Part shown: piece after piece, positions 8,200 through 17,706 of the stretch | Numbering within the stretch: the first letter of the stretch is position 1 | Layout: every line of letters starts with the position of its first letter | Source of the DNA: CAVQUE01 sp046290435 | GTDB lineage: Bacteria; Actinomycetota; Acidimicrobiia; Acidimicrobiales; UBA8592 | Length of the DNA: 64,000 nucleotides | Assembly: GCA_046290435.1 (NCBI GenBank) | Contig: JBKAGO010000036.1 | Span: forward strand, 1-64,000 | Reading direction: 5' to 3' | Notes under the pieces: model-generated | Told to the model about the DNA's origin: nothing | Databases searched by the model: none | What the model saw: only the letters and a program-made list of their open reading frames with translations | Made by a program: the position numbers and the translations under genes

Positions 8200-10346
8200 G
8201 AACGCAGAAGGTAGTCGGCCTCGGCGTCGTCGAGCAGCAGGTCGAGCTCGTCGCGCAACAGCGGATACCCCACCAGCCCCGGCGACGCGTCGACCAGCGC
8301 GAACGCAACGTCGCGGGCCTTGGCCACCCACTCGCGGTCGCGGCGCAGCGACGCCAGTTTCAGGTCGTTGCGGCCCTTCTGGCGCTCGCCCATGATGGTG
8401 CCCTCGCCACGTAGGTCGAGGTCGACCTCGGCCAACTCGAAACCGTCGGTGCTGGCCACCAGGGCCGACAAGCGGGCCTCGCCGTCGGGGGTTGTCCCCT
8501 CCCCCACCAGGTAGCAGGTCGATACCGCCGCCCCCCGGCCGACACGGCCGCGCAGCTGATGGAGCTGGGCGATGCCGAAGCGGTCGGCGTCGAGGATGAC
8601 CATGACGCTGGCGTTGGGCACGTCGACGCCGACCTCGATGACCGTCGTCGACACCAAGACGTCGAGCTCGCCCGAGCGGAAGCGGTCCATCACCTCTTCC
8701 TTGTCCGCCGAGGCCATGCGGCCGTGGAGCAGACCGACGGCCAGGCCCGACAGCTCACCGGCTGTGAGCCGGTCGTGGGTGGCCTCGGCGGAGGCGACCT
8801 CGAGCTTCTCGGACTCGTCGATCAGTGGACACACGACATAGGCCTGATGGCCCACCGCGACCTCTGAGCGGACGTGTTCCCAGACCTCGTGCTGGCCGTC
8901 GTCGTCGTCGCCGGCGGCCTGGACCCAGCGGGTGTCGATGGGCGTGCGGCCCGGCGGGAGCTCGTCGAGGACCGACACGTCGAGATCGCCGTAGACCGTC
9001 ATCGCCGCGGTTCGAGGGATCGGGGTGGCCGTCATGACGAGAACATCGGGAATCGACGAGCCCGCTCCCTTGTCTCGCAGCGCGGCCCGCTGATCGACGC
9101 CGAAGCGGTGCTGTTCGTCGATGACCACCACGCCGAGGCTCGCGAAGTCGACGCCCTCGGAGATGAGCGCATGGGTCCCGACGGCGATGTCGATCGATCC
9201 GGCGGCCAGCTCGGCCAGCATCCGGCGGCGCTCGGCCGCGGTGTTGCGGCTGGTGAACAACCCGACGCGCAGTTCGCGCTCGCCCATCAGCGTGGCCGGA
9301 TCGGGCACGACGAAGCCCTCGAGCAGCGCCCGGATGCCCAGATCGTGTTGCTCGGCGAGGACCTCGGTGGGGGCCATCAGCGCCGCCTGATGCCCACCTT
9401 CGACCGCAGCCAACATCGCGGCCACCGCGACCAGGGTCTTTCCCGCGCCGACGTCGCCCTGCAACAGCCGGTGCATGGGGGTGGTCGAGGCCAGATCGGC
9501 GGTGATCTCGTCGATGGCGCGTCGCTGCGCGCCGGTGAGCCCGAACGCCAACCGGTCGACGAGCGACGCGAACAGCCGGCCGGTCGTGTCGTGCACGACA
9601 CCTTCGCTGGACGCCTCGATGGCACGTTTCCGCAGCACCAACAGCAGTTGGACCCGCAACAACTCGTCGAAGACCAGCCGCCGCCGGGCCGTGACGACAT
9701 CGCCCATCGTCGCCGGCAGGTGGATGCCTGCGAACGCGGCGCCCCGCGCGATCAGGTCGTGCTCGGCCAGCACCCAGTCGGGCATCGGCTCGGCGAACCC
9801 GCGGGGTGCGGCCTTCGCGAGGGCGTCCTCGATCCAGGCGGCGAGCTCCCAGGTGTGGAGCCCGTCCTTTTCGGACTGGGGATACACGGGCACGATCCGC
9901 CCGGTGCGATCGCCGACGAGGTCGACGATCGGGTTGGTCATCTGGCGGGCGCCCCGGAACAGCTCCATCTTGCCGAACACCACGATGGCCATGTCCTCGC
10001 GGAGCTGGCGCTCGCGCCAGGGCTGACCGAAGAACGTCAGCGTCATGCGCCCGGTACCGTCGCTGACCACGACATTGACCATCTTGCGGCGGTTGCGGGT
10101 GGGGCGGCTGTCGACACGTTGCACCGTGCCCAGCACCATCCCCTCCTCGCCCGGTTCGAGCGAGGCGATGTCGGCCTCGCGGGTGCGGTCGATGTAGCGC
10201 CGCGGGTAGTGGGTCAACAGGTCGAGCACCGAGCCGATCCCCGCGGCATCGAGAGCCTTCGCCCGCTGTTCGCCGACACCCTTGAGGCGGGTGACGGGCA
10301 GCGCGGCGAGATCGCCGAGCGTCAGCGGCGGATCGTCGGCGGCCAC
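8196..10346 (-). CDS. recG: ATP-dependent DNA helicase RecG
   Basis: 716 residues. Remodels stalled replication forks and branch-migrates Holliday junctions. An N-terminal wedge/OB domain (GEEGMVLGTVQRVDSRPTRN) is followed by superfamily 2 helicase motifs: Q/I region with GDVGAGKT (Walker A), DEQHRFGVDQR (motif II), MTATPIPRT (motif III), VSTTVIEVGVDVPNA and QLRGRVGRG (motifs V-VI). The start is GTG at 10346. It lies 81 bases after the fakA-like gene, the same order as in mycobacteria, where recG follows a DAK-domain gene. Confidence 0.96.
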   Translation of the reverse strand: MAADDPPLTLGDLAALPVTRLKGVGEQRAKALDAAGIGSVLDLLTHYPRRYIDRTREADIASLEPGEEGMVLGTVQRVDSRPTRNRRKMVNVVVSDGTGRMTLTFFGQPWRERQLREDMAIVVFGKMELFRGARQMTNPIVDLVGDRTGRIVPVYPQSEKDGLHTWELAAWIEDALAKAAPRGFAEPMPDWVLAEHDLIARGAAFAGIHLPATMGDVVTARRRLVFDELLRVQLLLVLRKRAIEASSEGVVHDTTGRLFASLVDRLAFGLTGAQRRAIDEITADLASTTPMHRLLQGDVGAGKTLVAVAAMLAAVEGGHQAALMAPTEVLAEQHDLGIRALLEGFVVPDPATLMGERELRVGLFTSRNTAAERRRMLAELAAGSIDIAVGTHALISEGVDFASLGVVVIDEQHRFGVDQRAALRDKGAGSSIPDVLVMTATPIPRTAAMTVYGDLDVSVLDELPPGRTPIDTRWVQAAGDDDDGQHEVWEHVRSEVAVGHQAYVVCPLIDESEKLEVASAEATHDRLTAGELSGLAVGLLHGRMASADKEEVMDRFRSGELDVLVSTTVIEVGVDVPNASVMVILDADRFGIAQLHQLRGRVGRGAAVSTCYLVGEGTTPDGEARLSALVASTDGFELAEVDLDLRGEGTIMGERQKGRNDLKLASLRRDREWVAKARDVAFALVDASPGLVGYPLLRDELDLLLDDAEADYLLRS

Positions 10347-10427
10347 GGTCTCGGAGGTCTCAGCGCGTCCCGCGGCACCGACCCGCCCGCAGCGGCCGCC
10401 ACCGCGCCGACGTGCCCGACCGAGGTC

Positions 10428-12083
10428 TCATTCGATCCCGATGTAGTACGGGTACAGGGGCTGGCCGCCCTGGTGGAGCTCGACGTCGACATCGGGGCGA
10501 TGTTCGGACAGCCAGGCCACCACGGCGTCGTCGGTGTCGGCATCGGCGTCGGCGCCGGCGATGACGGTGACGAGCTCGTGGTCGTCGTCGACCAGCTGAT
10601 CGAGCAGCGCGGTGGTGGCTGCGACGATGTCGGAGCCGATCGAGCGGACGCCGTGGCGGTCGAGACCGATCCAGTCGCCGACCTGTACCGCACCGGCCTC
10701 GGTGTCGGCGTCGCGCACCGCGCACGTGACCTCCCCGGCGACCACCGCCGCTGCTGCTTCGCCCATGGCCGCCGCGTTGGTCTCGGCATCGGCACCGGGG
10801 TCATAGGCCAGCAGGGAGGCGAAACCCTCGGCGATGCCGCGGGTACCGACGACCACCACCGACTTGTCGACCTCGCCGTCGACCTGCTGGGCCACCGGGA
10901 TGATGTTCTTGTTGTTCGGCAGGATCACCACCTGCTGGGCGTCGACCTGCTCGACCGCCTGGACCAACTGGCGGGTCGAAGGGTTCATCGACTGGCCGCC
11001 GCGGATCACCGCATGCACTCCGAGCGATTCGAAGATCTGTTGCACCCCATGGCCGACCGCCACGGCGACCACAGCGGTGGTCGCCGGTTCCGGATTGGTG
11101 ATCTGCACGAGGGCGTCCTCGCCGGGCGGCATCACGTTCTCGAGATGCTCGACCTGTTCGAACAGATCCGTCACCCGGATCTGGTGGGGACGCCCGACGG
11201 CGATCGCCGCCTCGATGCTGGCGCCGATGTCGTTGGAGTGGATGTGGCAGTTCCACAGGCCATCGCCACCGACCACCACGATCGAGTCGCCGACCTCACC
11301 CCATGCCGCTTTGAACTCGTCGATGCGATCGTCGGCGGCATCGAGGAAGAACATGACCTCGTAGCGCAGGTCGCCGACGTCGCCGGTGTCGACACCGTGC
11401 CCGCCGCCATGGCCGTGTTCGGCGATGGCGGTGTCGGGGTCGATCTCGGGTGGCGGTGGGAGCTCACGCTGGTCGACGACGTGCAGGAGCGCGTCGACGA
11501 ACAACAGGAACCCGGCGCCGCCGGCATCGACGACCCCTGCGTCGGCGAGCACCGGGAGCAACTCTGGTGTGCGTTCCAGCGACGCCTTGCCGGCGACGAG
11601 GGACCGGTCGAGCACCTCGACCATGCCCGCACCCGCGTCGGCAGAGGCGACGGCCTCGGTGGCGGTGTCGCGCACCACGGTCAAGATGGTGCCCTCGACG
11701 GGTCGGAGCACGGCGCCGTCGGCTGCGACCGAGGCCTGCCGCAACGCATCGGCGAGGGTGGTGGCGTCGATCTCGTCGTCGGTGGAGAGCCGGTCGGACA
11801 GGCCCCGCAGCACCTGCGACAGGATCACCCCGGAGTTGCCCCGTGCACCCATGAGGCTCCCGTGACTGATCGCCTTCCACTTTGCTGCGGCGTCGGCGGG
11901 CGCACCGTCGATCTCTGCGATGACCGACTCGAGCGTCAGCGACATGTTGGTGCCGGTGTCGCCGTCGGGAACGGGATAGACGTTGAGCGCGTTGATCGCA
12001 GCCTTGTGGGCCACGAGCAGGTCGCGGAACACCGACAGGGCGCGCACGACGTCGTCGACGCGAAGGGTGTCGAGGGAGGTCAC
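10428..12083 (-). CDS. DAK2-domain fatty-acid kinase FakA-like protein
   Basis: 551 residues. Family members are the ATP-binding subunit of fatty-acid kinase, phosphorylating fatty acids carried by FakB. The DhaL domain shows NVYPVPDGDTGTNMSLT and GARGNSGVILSQVLRG in the first 120 residues. A middle segment rich in Gly and His (HGHGGGHG) is followed by the C-terminal FakA domain (VVILPNNKNIIPVAQQV). The GTG start at 12083 is supported by TAGTAT eight bases upstream, giving a probable leaderless mRNA. No fakB is in the window, so the kinase role is by family only. Confidence 0.85.
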   Translation of the reverse strand: MTSLDTLRVDDVVRALSVFRDLLVAHKAAINALNVYPVPDGDTGTNMSLTLESVIAEIDGAPADAAAKWKAISHGSLMGARGNSGVILSQVLRGLSDRLSTDDEIDATTLADALRQASVAADGAVLRPVEGTILTVVRDTATEAVASADAGAGMVEVLDRSLVAGKASLERTPELLPVLADAGVVDAGGAGFLLFVDALLHVVDQRELPPPPEIDPDTAIAEHGHGGGHGVDTGDVGDLRYEVMFFLDAADDRIDEFKAAWGEVGDSIVVVGGDGLWNCHIHSNDIGASIEAAIAVGRPHQIRVTDLFEQVEHLENVMPPGEDALVQITNPEPATTAVVAVAVGHGVQQIFESLGVHAVIRGGQSMNPSTRQLVQAVEQVDAQQVVILPNNKNIIPVAQQVDGEVDKSVVVVGTRGIAEGFASLLAYDPGADAETNAAAMGEAAAAVVAGEVTCAVRDADTEAGAVQVGDWIGLDRHGVRSIGSDIVAATTALLDQLVDDDHELVTVIAGADADADTDDAVVAWLSEHRPDVDVELHQGGQPLYPYYIGIE

Positions 12084-12245
12084 GGCCAGCGATACTATCC
12101 GCCCCGCCCCGCCGGCCCAGTTTTCGGGCGAAGCTACCCACTTGCGCGCGATGAATAGATCGCCTGGGCGTCGCACGGTAACGTTGACCCGATCCCCACC
12201 GGTCAGAGGCAACCCGGCGTTGCCACTCGAGGAGTCCCGAGCCAG

Positions 12246-12473
12246 ATGCAAGGCGTGATCAAGTCCTACGACCCCGGCACCCGTGACGGTGTCGTGATGT
12301 CCGAACGTGATTTCGCCGAGTACGACCTGGCCTCGAACGCACTCGAGGGTTCGGTCTTCCGGATGCTTCGTCAGGGCCAGCGTGTCGTGTTCGACCTCGA
12401 CGACCAGGGGCGGGCAACGTCCCTGCGTCTCGGCTCCGAGGTCGACATGGGAACGCCGGACTTCCTGCGCTGA
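12246..12473 (+). CDS. Cold-shock-like small OB-fold protein
   Basis: 75 residues beginning MQGVIKSYDPGTRDGVV. The pattern G-x-I-K-x-Y-x(6)-G-x-V followed by GSVFRMLRQGQRVVFDLDDQGRATSLRLG resembles a cold-shock domain: the KGFGFI-like strand is diverged, but the GQxVxFDLD strand is close. A nucleic-acid-binding role is plausible but not shown. It lies 67 bases upstream of pckA in the same direction and may be co-transcribed with it. Confidence 0.7.
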   Translation: MQGVIKSYDPGTRDGVVMSERDFAEYDLASNALEGSVFRMLRQGQRVVFDLDDQGRATSLRLGSEVDMGTPDFLR

Positions 12474-12540
12474 GCCTCTTCGGCGGGTATCGCCACAACC
12501 ACGGCCCGGCGGGCCCACGACAACGACGTCGGAGTACAAG

Positions 12541-14211
12541 ATGACAGGCACCCCCACCACCGAGGTCGCAGCGCAGCTGCGCCGTCAGTTCGGCCTCGAC
12601 ACCGTCGAGTTGCGCTACGGGCTCAGCCAGGACGAACTGTTCCACGAGGCCATCGCCAACGACCGCGGGCGGGTACGTCCCGACGGTCCCGACGACGACC
12701 AGAAGGCGTTCGCGACCGCCCTCGGCGTCGACGGCCCGCTCATCTACTACACCGACCCGTCGTGCACCGGGCGCCCCACCAAGGACACCTTCGCCGTGGC
12801 CCGGCCCGAGGTCATCGACACCGTGTGGTGGAAGGACGGGTTCTACCAATTCGAACCCGAGAAGTTCGATGCGCTGCTGCCGCGGGTCATCGAGCACCTG
12901 AACGAGCGCAACGCCACCCTCTATGTCACCGACGTCTTCTGCGGTTGGGACCCCACCTTCGCCGAGCCGTACCGGTTCGTCGGCGAGTACGCCACCCATG
13001 CGTTCTTCTGCAACATCATGTTCCCCAAGGGCGTGCGCGACGACGCCGACCGAGAGGCCAACGGCTGGACGATCATCAACGTGCCGTCCTTCCGCTGCGA
13101 TCCCGAGCGCGACGGCACCAACTCCGAGCGTGCGGTCATCATGGACATCGTCAACCGCATGGCCCTGGTCGTGGGTCGGGCGGACTACTGCGGCGTCAAC
13201 AAGAAGACGATGTTCACCGCGATGAACTACGTCCTGCCGGCCAAGGGTCAGCTGTCGATGCACTGCTCGGCAAACGTCGGCCCCGACGGCGACAGCGCCA
13301 TCTTGTTCGGCCTCTCCGGCACCGGCAAGACCACCCTGTCGGCTGACCCGAACCGGCTGCTCATCGGCGACGACGAACACGTCTGGACCGACGCCGGTGT
13401 CTCGAACTTCGAAGACGGCTGCTACGCCAAGCTGATCGACCTCAACAAAGAGGCCGAGCCGGTCATCGCTGCGGCGATGAGCATGCGGGGCACCCTCATC
13501 GAGAACGTGCCGCCGCTGTCGGGCAAGGAGCTCGCCGACACCGACCCCCAGGAGCTGGACCTCACCGACGGCTCCATCACCGAGAACACGCGCTTCGCGT
13601 ATCCGCTGACCTGCAACCCCGGCGTCGCCGAAGGCGCCCGCGGCCCGCACCCGCGCACCATCGTGCTGCTCACCGCCGATGCGTTCGGCGTGCTGCCCCC
13701 GGTGTCGATCCTCGACTCCGCCGAGACGATGTACCACTTCGTCTCCGGGTTCACGTCCAAGCTCGCCGGCACCGAGGTCGGCGTGACCGAACCCGAAGCG
13801 ACCTTCTCGTCGTGCTTCGGCGCTGCGTTCATGTCCCAGAAGGCCTCGGTGTACGCCGAACTGCTGGCCCAGCGCATGGCCGACCACGAGACCCGCTGCG
13901 TGCTGTTGAACACCGGCTGGACCGGCGGCCCCTACGGCAAGGGCGAGCGCATGTCGCTCGAGCACACCCGCGCGCTGCTCGATGCGGCACTCGCCGGCGA
14001 GTTCGACGACGCAGAGCTCACCACCCAGCCCATCCTGGGGCTGCGGATGCCGACGCACTGCGAGGCCGTGCCCGACGAGATCCTCGATCCCCGCCAGACC
14101 TGGGACGATCCCGAGGACTACGACGTGCAGGCCACGAAGCTGCGCGACATGTTCCGGGCCAACTACGAGAAGAAGGGCTTCGCCGATCTCGGCATCGAGC
14201 CGAAGATGTAG
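12541..14211 (+). CDS. pckA: Phosphoenolpyruvate carboxykinase (ATP)
   Basis: 556 residues. Converts oxaloacetate and ATP to phosphoenolpyruvate, the entry step of gluconeogenesis. The ATP-type family signature is clear: Walker A GLSGTGKTTLSADP, then the DDEHVW metal/nucleotide region, RFAYP, and the adenine-binding stretch near NTGWTGGPYGKGER. This is the ATP-dependent class, not the GTP class (PckG) used by most mycobacteria and streptomycetes. The gene fits growth on fatty acids or other C2 sources, as suggested by the lipid genes and AceK fusion nearby. A strong inverted repeat follows the stop. Confidence 0.96.
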   Translation: MTGTPTTEVAAQLRRQFGLDTVELRYGLSQDELFHEAIANDRGRVRPDGPDDDQKAFATALGVDGPLIYYTDPSCTGRPTKDTFAVARPEVIDTVWWKDGFYQFEPEKFDALLPRVIEHLNERNATLYVTDVFCGWDPTFAEPYRFVGEYATHAFFCNIMFPKGVRDDADREANGWTIINVPSFRCDPERDGTNSERAVIMDIVNRMALVVGRADYCGVNKKTMFTAMNYVLPAKGQLSMHCSANVGPDGDSAILFGLSGTGKTTLSADPNRLLIGDDEHVWTDAGVSNFEDGCYAKLIDLNKEAEPVIAAAMSMRGTLIENVPPLSGKELADTDPQELDLTDGSITENTRFAYPLTCNPGVAEGARGPHPRTIVLLTADAFGVLPPVSILDSAETMYHFVSGFTSKLAGTEVGVTEPEATFSSCFGAAFMSQKASVYAELLAQRMADHETRCVLLNTGWTGGPYGKGERMSLEHTRALLDAALAGEFDDAELTTQPILGLRMPTHCEAVPDEILDPRQTWDDPEDYDVQATKLRDMFRANYEKKGFADLGIEPKM

Positions 14212-14227
14212 GCCGGGTTCTGCTGCG

Positions 14228-14273
14228 TCGGCGCCGACGATGACCGTTGCGATGGTCGTCGTCGGCGCCGGTC
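14228..14273 (+). terminator. Probable pckA terminator
   Basis: Imperfect inverted repeat with arms GTCGGCGCCGACGATGACC and GGTCGTCGTCGGCGCCG around a short loop, starting about 15 bases after the pckA stop. It is GC-rich and followed by CGTTTTCGC, a weak T-run. Confidence 0.6.
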
Positions 14274-14305
14274 GCCGTTTTCGCTTCCGCTAGCGTGGCG
14301 CGTCG

Positions 14306-15616
14306 ATGAGCCCGATCCGCAACGGCGTCTTCCGCAACTGGGGCCGTAACCAGCGCGCCGTGCCGGCGAGGGTGGCGTCGCCGTCGACCATCGACGAGGT
14401 CGCCGCCGTGGTACGTCGTGCAGCGACCGAGGGCCGGCGGGTGAAGGTCGTCGGCGCGGGGCACTCCTTCACCGACATCGCGTGCACCGACGGCGTGCTC
14501 GTCGACATCGGGGCGATCGCCGGGATCACCAGCGTCGACCGCGAGAAATGCCAGGTCACCGTGGGTGCAGGCACCCGCCTGGCCGATCTCAACACGGCCC
14601 TACGGTCGCGTGGGTTGGCGCTGCCCAACCTCGGCGACATCGACCATCAGACCATCGCGGGGGCCACCGCCACCGGCACCCACGGCACCGGCGCCTCCTA
14701 CGCGTCGATCAGTGCTGCGGTCGTCGGAGCCCGACTGGTGACCGGCGACGGCAGCATCGTCGAGTGCTCGGCGAACACCCGCGCCGAGCTCCTGCCGGCG
14801 GTGCAGGTCAACCTCGGCGCGCTCGGCGTGGTGTGCGAGCTCACGCTGCAATGTGTCGAGGCGTTCGACCTCCACGCCGTCGAGACCACCGAACCCGTCG
14901 ACGCCATCACCGAACGCTTCGACGAACTCACCGCCGCCAACGACCACGTCGAGTTCTACTGGTTCCCCCACACCACGGTCGGGTCGTTGAAGGTGAACAA
15001 CCGCACCACCGAGCCCATCCGACGCCGGCCCCGCGTCGAGGAGTTCGTCGATGCCGAGCTGGTGTCGAACGCACTGTTCGGCACGCTCTGCCACGCCGGG
15101 CATCGGCTGCCACGCCTCATCGAGCCCGCGATCCGTCGTGCCGTGCGACCGGGCCAGACCGCCGACTACATCGCCCCCAGCCACGAGGTCTTCTGCTCGC
15201 CGCGTCGGGTCCGCTTCGTCGAGATGGAGTACGCGGTCCCACGTATGGAGCTCCTGGAGGCGTTCGGCCGGGTCCAGGACGTCGTCGCCCGCCTCGGCGC
15301 CCCGATCAGCTTCCCGATCGAGGTCCGGGTCCTCGGCGCCGACGACACCCTGCTCGGCACCGCCAGCCGCGACGACGTCGGCTACATCGCCGTGCACGTG
15401 TTCCACAAGAGCCCCCACGACGCCTACTTCAGCGCGGTCGAGGCGATCATGGACGACTACGAAGCCCGCCCCCACTGGGGCAAGATGCACGGCCTCGGCG
15501 CCGCCGAGCTCTCGGCCCGCTACCCCCGGTGGTCCCGCTTCGCCGCAATCCGCGACGAGCTCGACCCCGACCGGGTGTTCGCCAACCCCTACCTCGAGCG
15601 GGTCCTCGGCCCGTAG
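14306..15616 (+). CDS. FAD-linked aldonolactone oxidase-type flavoprotein
   Basis: 436 residues. Belongs to the L-gulonolactone / D-arabinono-1,4-lactone oxidase (ALO) family. The N-terminal FAD domain has VVGAGHSFT, in which His is the usual site of covalent FAD attachment in this family, and GATATGTHGTG. The C-terminal ALO domain ends with the conserved HWGKMH motif near residue 395. The start ATG has TAGCGT nine bases upstream, suggesting a leaderless transcript. Substrate is probably a sugar lactone or polyol such as xylitol; the sequence does not decide it. Confidence 0.88.
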   Translation: MSPIRNGVFRNWGRNQRAVPARVASPSTIDEVAAVVRRAATEGRRVKVVGAGHSFTDIACTDGVLVDIGAIAGITSVDREKCQVTVGAGTRLADLNTALRSRGLALPNLGDIDHQTIAGATATGTHGTGASYASISAAVVGARLVTGDGSIVECSANTRAELLPAVQVNLGALGVVCELTLQCVEAFDLHAVETTEPVDAITERFDELTAANDHVEFYWFPHTTVGSLKVNNRTTEPIRRRPRVEEFVDAELVSNALFGTLCHAGHRLPRLIEPAIRRAVRPGQTADYIAPSHEVFCSPRRVRFVEMEYAVPRMELLEAFGRVQDVVARLGAPISFPIEVRVLGADDTLLGTASRDDVGYIAVHVFHKSPHDAYFSAVEAIMDDYEARPHWGKMHGLGAAELSARYPRWSRFAAIRDELDPDRVFANPYLERVLGP

Positions 15617-15638
15617 CGCCGCCGGTGGTCGAACCGCT

Positions 15639-15666
15639 GGGGTCAAGTCGTACTTTCAACCAACTC
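15639..15666. repeat. Half copy of palindromic repeat family P1
   Basis: One arm of the family seen complete at 58802-58885 and 61676-61763: GGGGTCAAGTCGTACTTTCA and on to the CAACTC end. The matching right arm is missing here. It lies just after the ALO gene and is preceded by CGAACCGCTGG, the same flank as the copy at 25284. Confidence 0.75.
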
Positions 15667-15733
15667 GGGAAATTGCGGCATCCAGGCCCGGCGGCTCGCC
15701 TACCGCCGGGGTCCTCGACCCCTCGCACCCAGG

Positions 15734-16174
15734 TCAGCTGCCTGGTTCGCCGTCGGCTTCCTCGGGGTCCGGAGCTTTCGGCTGCGCGGTCGGGTCGCCG
15801 GCGCCGAGGAAGGACAGGGCGTTCAGGAACGGGCGCTGGGCCGCAGCGAGCTGCTCGGCGGCTGCTGCGAGGCGGTCGACGCCGGCCTCGACGCGTTGGA
15901 GATCGTCCAGCATCTTCTCCAGCTGATCGCGCTGGGTCGCAATGGTCTTGCGGATCTCCTCGATCTGGGTCTGGGGCGGCCCGAAGGCCTCGGCCAGATC
16001 GATCAACGCCTGGATCTGCTCGCCCGGCATGACGAGCTTCGCGAGCCCCTCGGTCAGCGCGGCCCGATGCTCGGGCGGCAACACCACCTTGCCCGCCAAC
16101 TCCTGCAGCTTGCGTACGGCATCGCGCGCCGCCACCAGGCCATCGAGCGGATCGGGCCTCCCCCGCTCGCTCAT
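15734..16174 (-). CDS. Hypothetical helical protein
   Basis: 146 residues starting MSERGRPDPLDGLVAARDAV. Mostly helical: an amphipathic segment (RDAVRKLQELAGKVV) and a likely coiled coil from about residue 80 (IEEIRKTIATQRDQLEKMLDDLQRVEAGVDRL), then an acidic, proline-rich tail. Lies 25 bases downstream of the WS/DGAT gene in the same direction. Similar small coiled-coil proteins beside storage-lipid enzymes suggest lipid-body association, but this is only inference. Family not recognised. Confidence 0.7.
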   Translation of the reverse strand: MSERGRPDPLDGLVAARDAVRKLQELAGKVVLPPEHRAALTEGLAKLVMPGEQIQALIDLAEAFGPPQTQIEEIRKTIATQRDQLEKMLDDLQRVEAGVDRLAAAAEQLAAAQRPFLNALSFLGAGDPTAQPKAPDPEEADGEPGS

Positions 16175-16199
16175 CGTTCGACCCTCTCGTCGGGCTCGC

Positions 16200-17690
16200 T
16201 CACGCCTTCGTTCCTTCGGCGATGACGCGGTCCAGTGCGGCCACGAGTGCATCGCGCCACACCCCGGTGTCGGTGATCGCAACCGGATCGCACAGTGCCC
16301 CGAAGAACAACCTGCCGTCATAGGACATCGCCGTGAGATTGCACGCCGTTCCCGCCACCGGTCCCAACGTGTAGCCCGCCAGCAGCTTCGAACCCGACAC
16401 GTATACCGTGAACGGTGCCGCGCGGAAGTTGCTGGTGGCGATGTCGACGCCCGCCGCCTGGGTGCGTGCCACCTTTGCCACGACCGCAGTGGGCAGACGG
16501 CTGGCGACCGCGGCGATGTGTTCGAGCGCCGCCGAACCGCTGCTGGCCGTGCGCTTGGCCGCCACCAGATCGTGGACCTCACCGAAGCGGGCCCGGATGG
16601 ACATCGGCCGGGCCGGGATGTGCACCCGCATCGGCGAGAAGCTGTTGCCACCGACGGCCTCGTCGGTACGGGTGGACATGATGAACGTGGCGTTGACCCG
16701 CTCTATCGGCGTCTCGTGGGCGCCGTGGTAGGCGGCCGCGGCCTCGCCGACCACGGTCAGGACCAGGTCGTTGACCGTGCCGCCGAGGTTGCGGGCCGCG
16801 GTCTTGATCTCCTCGAGATCGCGATCGAACACCTCGAGGCGACGATGGCGCGATCGGCGCCGCCACAGCGGCGACCCGCCCTCGCGGTCGGCCTCGTCAC
16901 CCAGCAGCTCCGCCAGGGCGCGCTGGCCCGCAGCGACGAAACCGGTCGCGGTCTCGACCGGCCGCATCGGATCGGCCGGCCACATCGCGGCCTCACCGAC
17001 CACCCTGCGGGCAAGACCCAGCTGGCGGCGCACCAGATGACCCGCCGCGCCGGCGAGCGAGGTCACCTGCGCCGCGGCCGCGCCGGTCGGGTCGTCGAGG
17101 TCGACCTCGGGCACCTCGGCTGCGACGGCCTCGGCGATGACGGCGCCGAGATCGACCTCGGGCGGCAGAGGCTCGTCGGCGCCGAGTTCCATGTAGACCT
17201 CGGCCAGGCGCACTGCACCGATGCCGTCGGCGATGGTGTGGTGGAGCTTGAAGAACAGGGCTCCCCGTCCGCCCTCGAGCCCTTCGATGACCACGAACTG
17301 CCACAATGGCCGGGTGCGATCGTAGGGATCCTCGTAGAGCAGCGTCGCCAGATCGAGGAGCTGACGCTCGGTCCCCGGCGCGGGCAGACCGAGCACCCGG
17401 ACATGATGGTCGAGGTCGAACTCCGGATCGGTGCGCCACACCGGCGGCGCCACCCGTGCCGTGGACGGGACGACGCGCTCGCGCAACCGCGACACCTCGG
17501 CCACCGCGTACGCCACCCGGCGCCGGAAGGCGACCACGTCGATGGGTTTGTCGAGCAACAACACGGTTGCACCCGACGGGTTGAGCCACGGGTCCTTCTC
17601 GAGGTTCCACATGAGCGCTTCGGCATCGGAGAGATGCGGAGCAAACCGCAGCTCGCGCTCCTTCCACGCCGTCGGTTCCGTCTGAGTCAT
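16200..17690 (-). CDS. Wax ester synthase / diacylglycerol acyltransferase
   Basis: 496 residues. WS/DGAT enzymes join an acyl-CoA to a fatty alcohol or diacylglycerol to make storage lipid. The catalytic HHxxxDG motif is HHTIADG near residue 130. Family landmarks PLWQFVVIEGL, NDLVLTVVGEA and SNFRAAPFTVYVSG are present. The start ATG at 17690 is chosen for its GGAG six bases upstream; an alternative ATG at 17714 overlaps the HAD-PlsC stop. Together with that gene it mirrors Rv2483c-Rv2484c of Mycobacterium tuberculosis (recalled synteny). Confidence 0.92.
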   Translation of the reverse strand: MTQTEPTAWKERELRFAPHLSDAEALMWNLEKDPWLNPSGATVLLLDKPIDVVAFRRRVAYAVAEVSRLRERVVPSTARVAPPVWRTDPEFDLDHHVRVLGLPAPGTERQLLDLATLLYEDPYDRTRPLWQFVVIEGLEGGRGALFFKLHHTIADGIGAVRLAEVYMELGADEPLPPEVDLGAVIAEAVAAEVPEVDLDDPTGAAAAQVTSLAGAAGHLVRRQLGLARRVVGEAAMWPADPMRPVETATGFVAAGQRALAELLGDEADREGGSPLWRRRSRHRRLEVFDRDLEEIKTAARNLGGTVNDLVLTVVGEAAAAYHGAHETPIERVNATFIMSTRTDEAVGGNSFSPMRVHIPARPMSIRARFGEVHDLVAAKRTASSGSAALEHIAAVASRLPTAVVAKVARTQAAGVDIATSNFRAAPFTVYVSGSKLLAGYTLGPVAGTACNLTAMSYDGRLFFGALCDPVAITDTGVWRDALVAALDRVIAEGTKA

Positions 17691-17706
17691 CGCTGCTCCT
17701 GACACA

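Noticed and set aside
8874..12158. 1094-codon open frame antisense to recG and the FakA-like gene
   Set aside because: Shadow frame caused by high GC at third positions. Both genes on the other strand have clear motifs throughout.
15734..16174. PhaP/PhaF phasin
   Set aside because: Coiled coil and lipid-locus position are suggestive, but no phasin motif is recognisable and no PHA synthase lies in the window.
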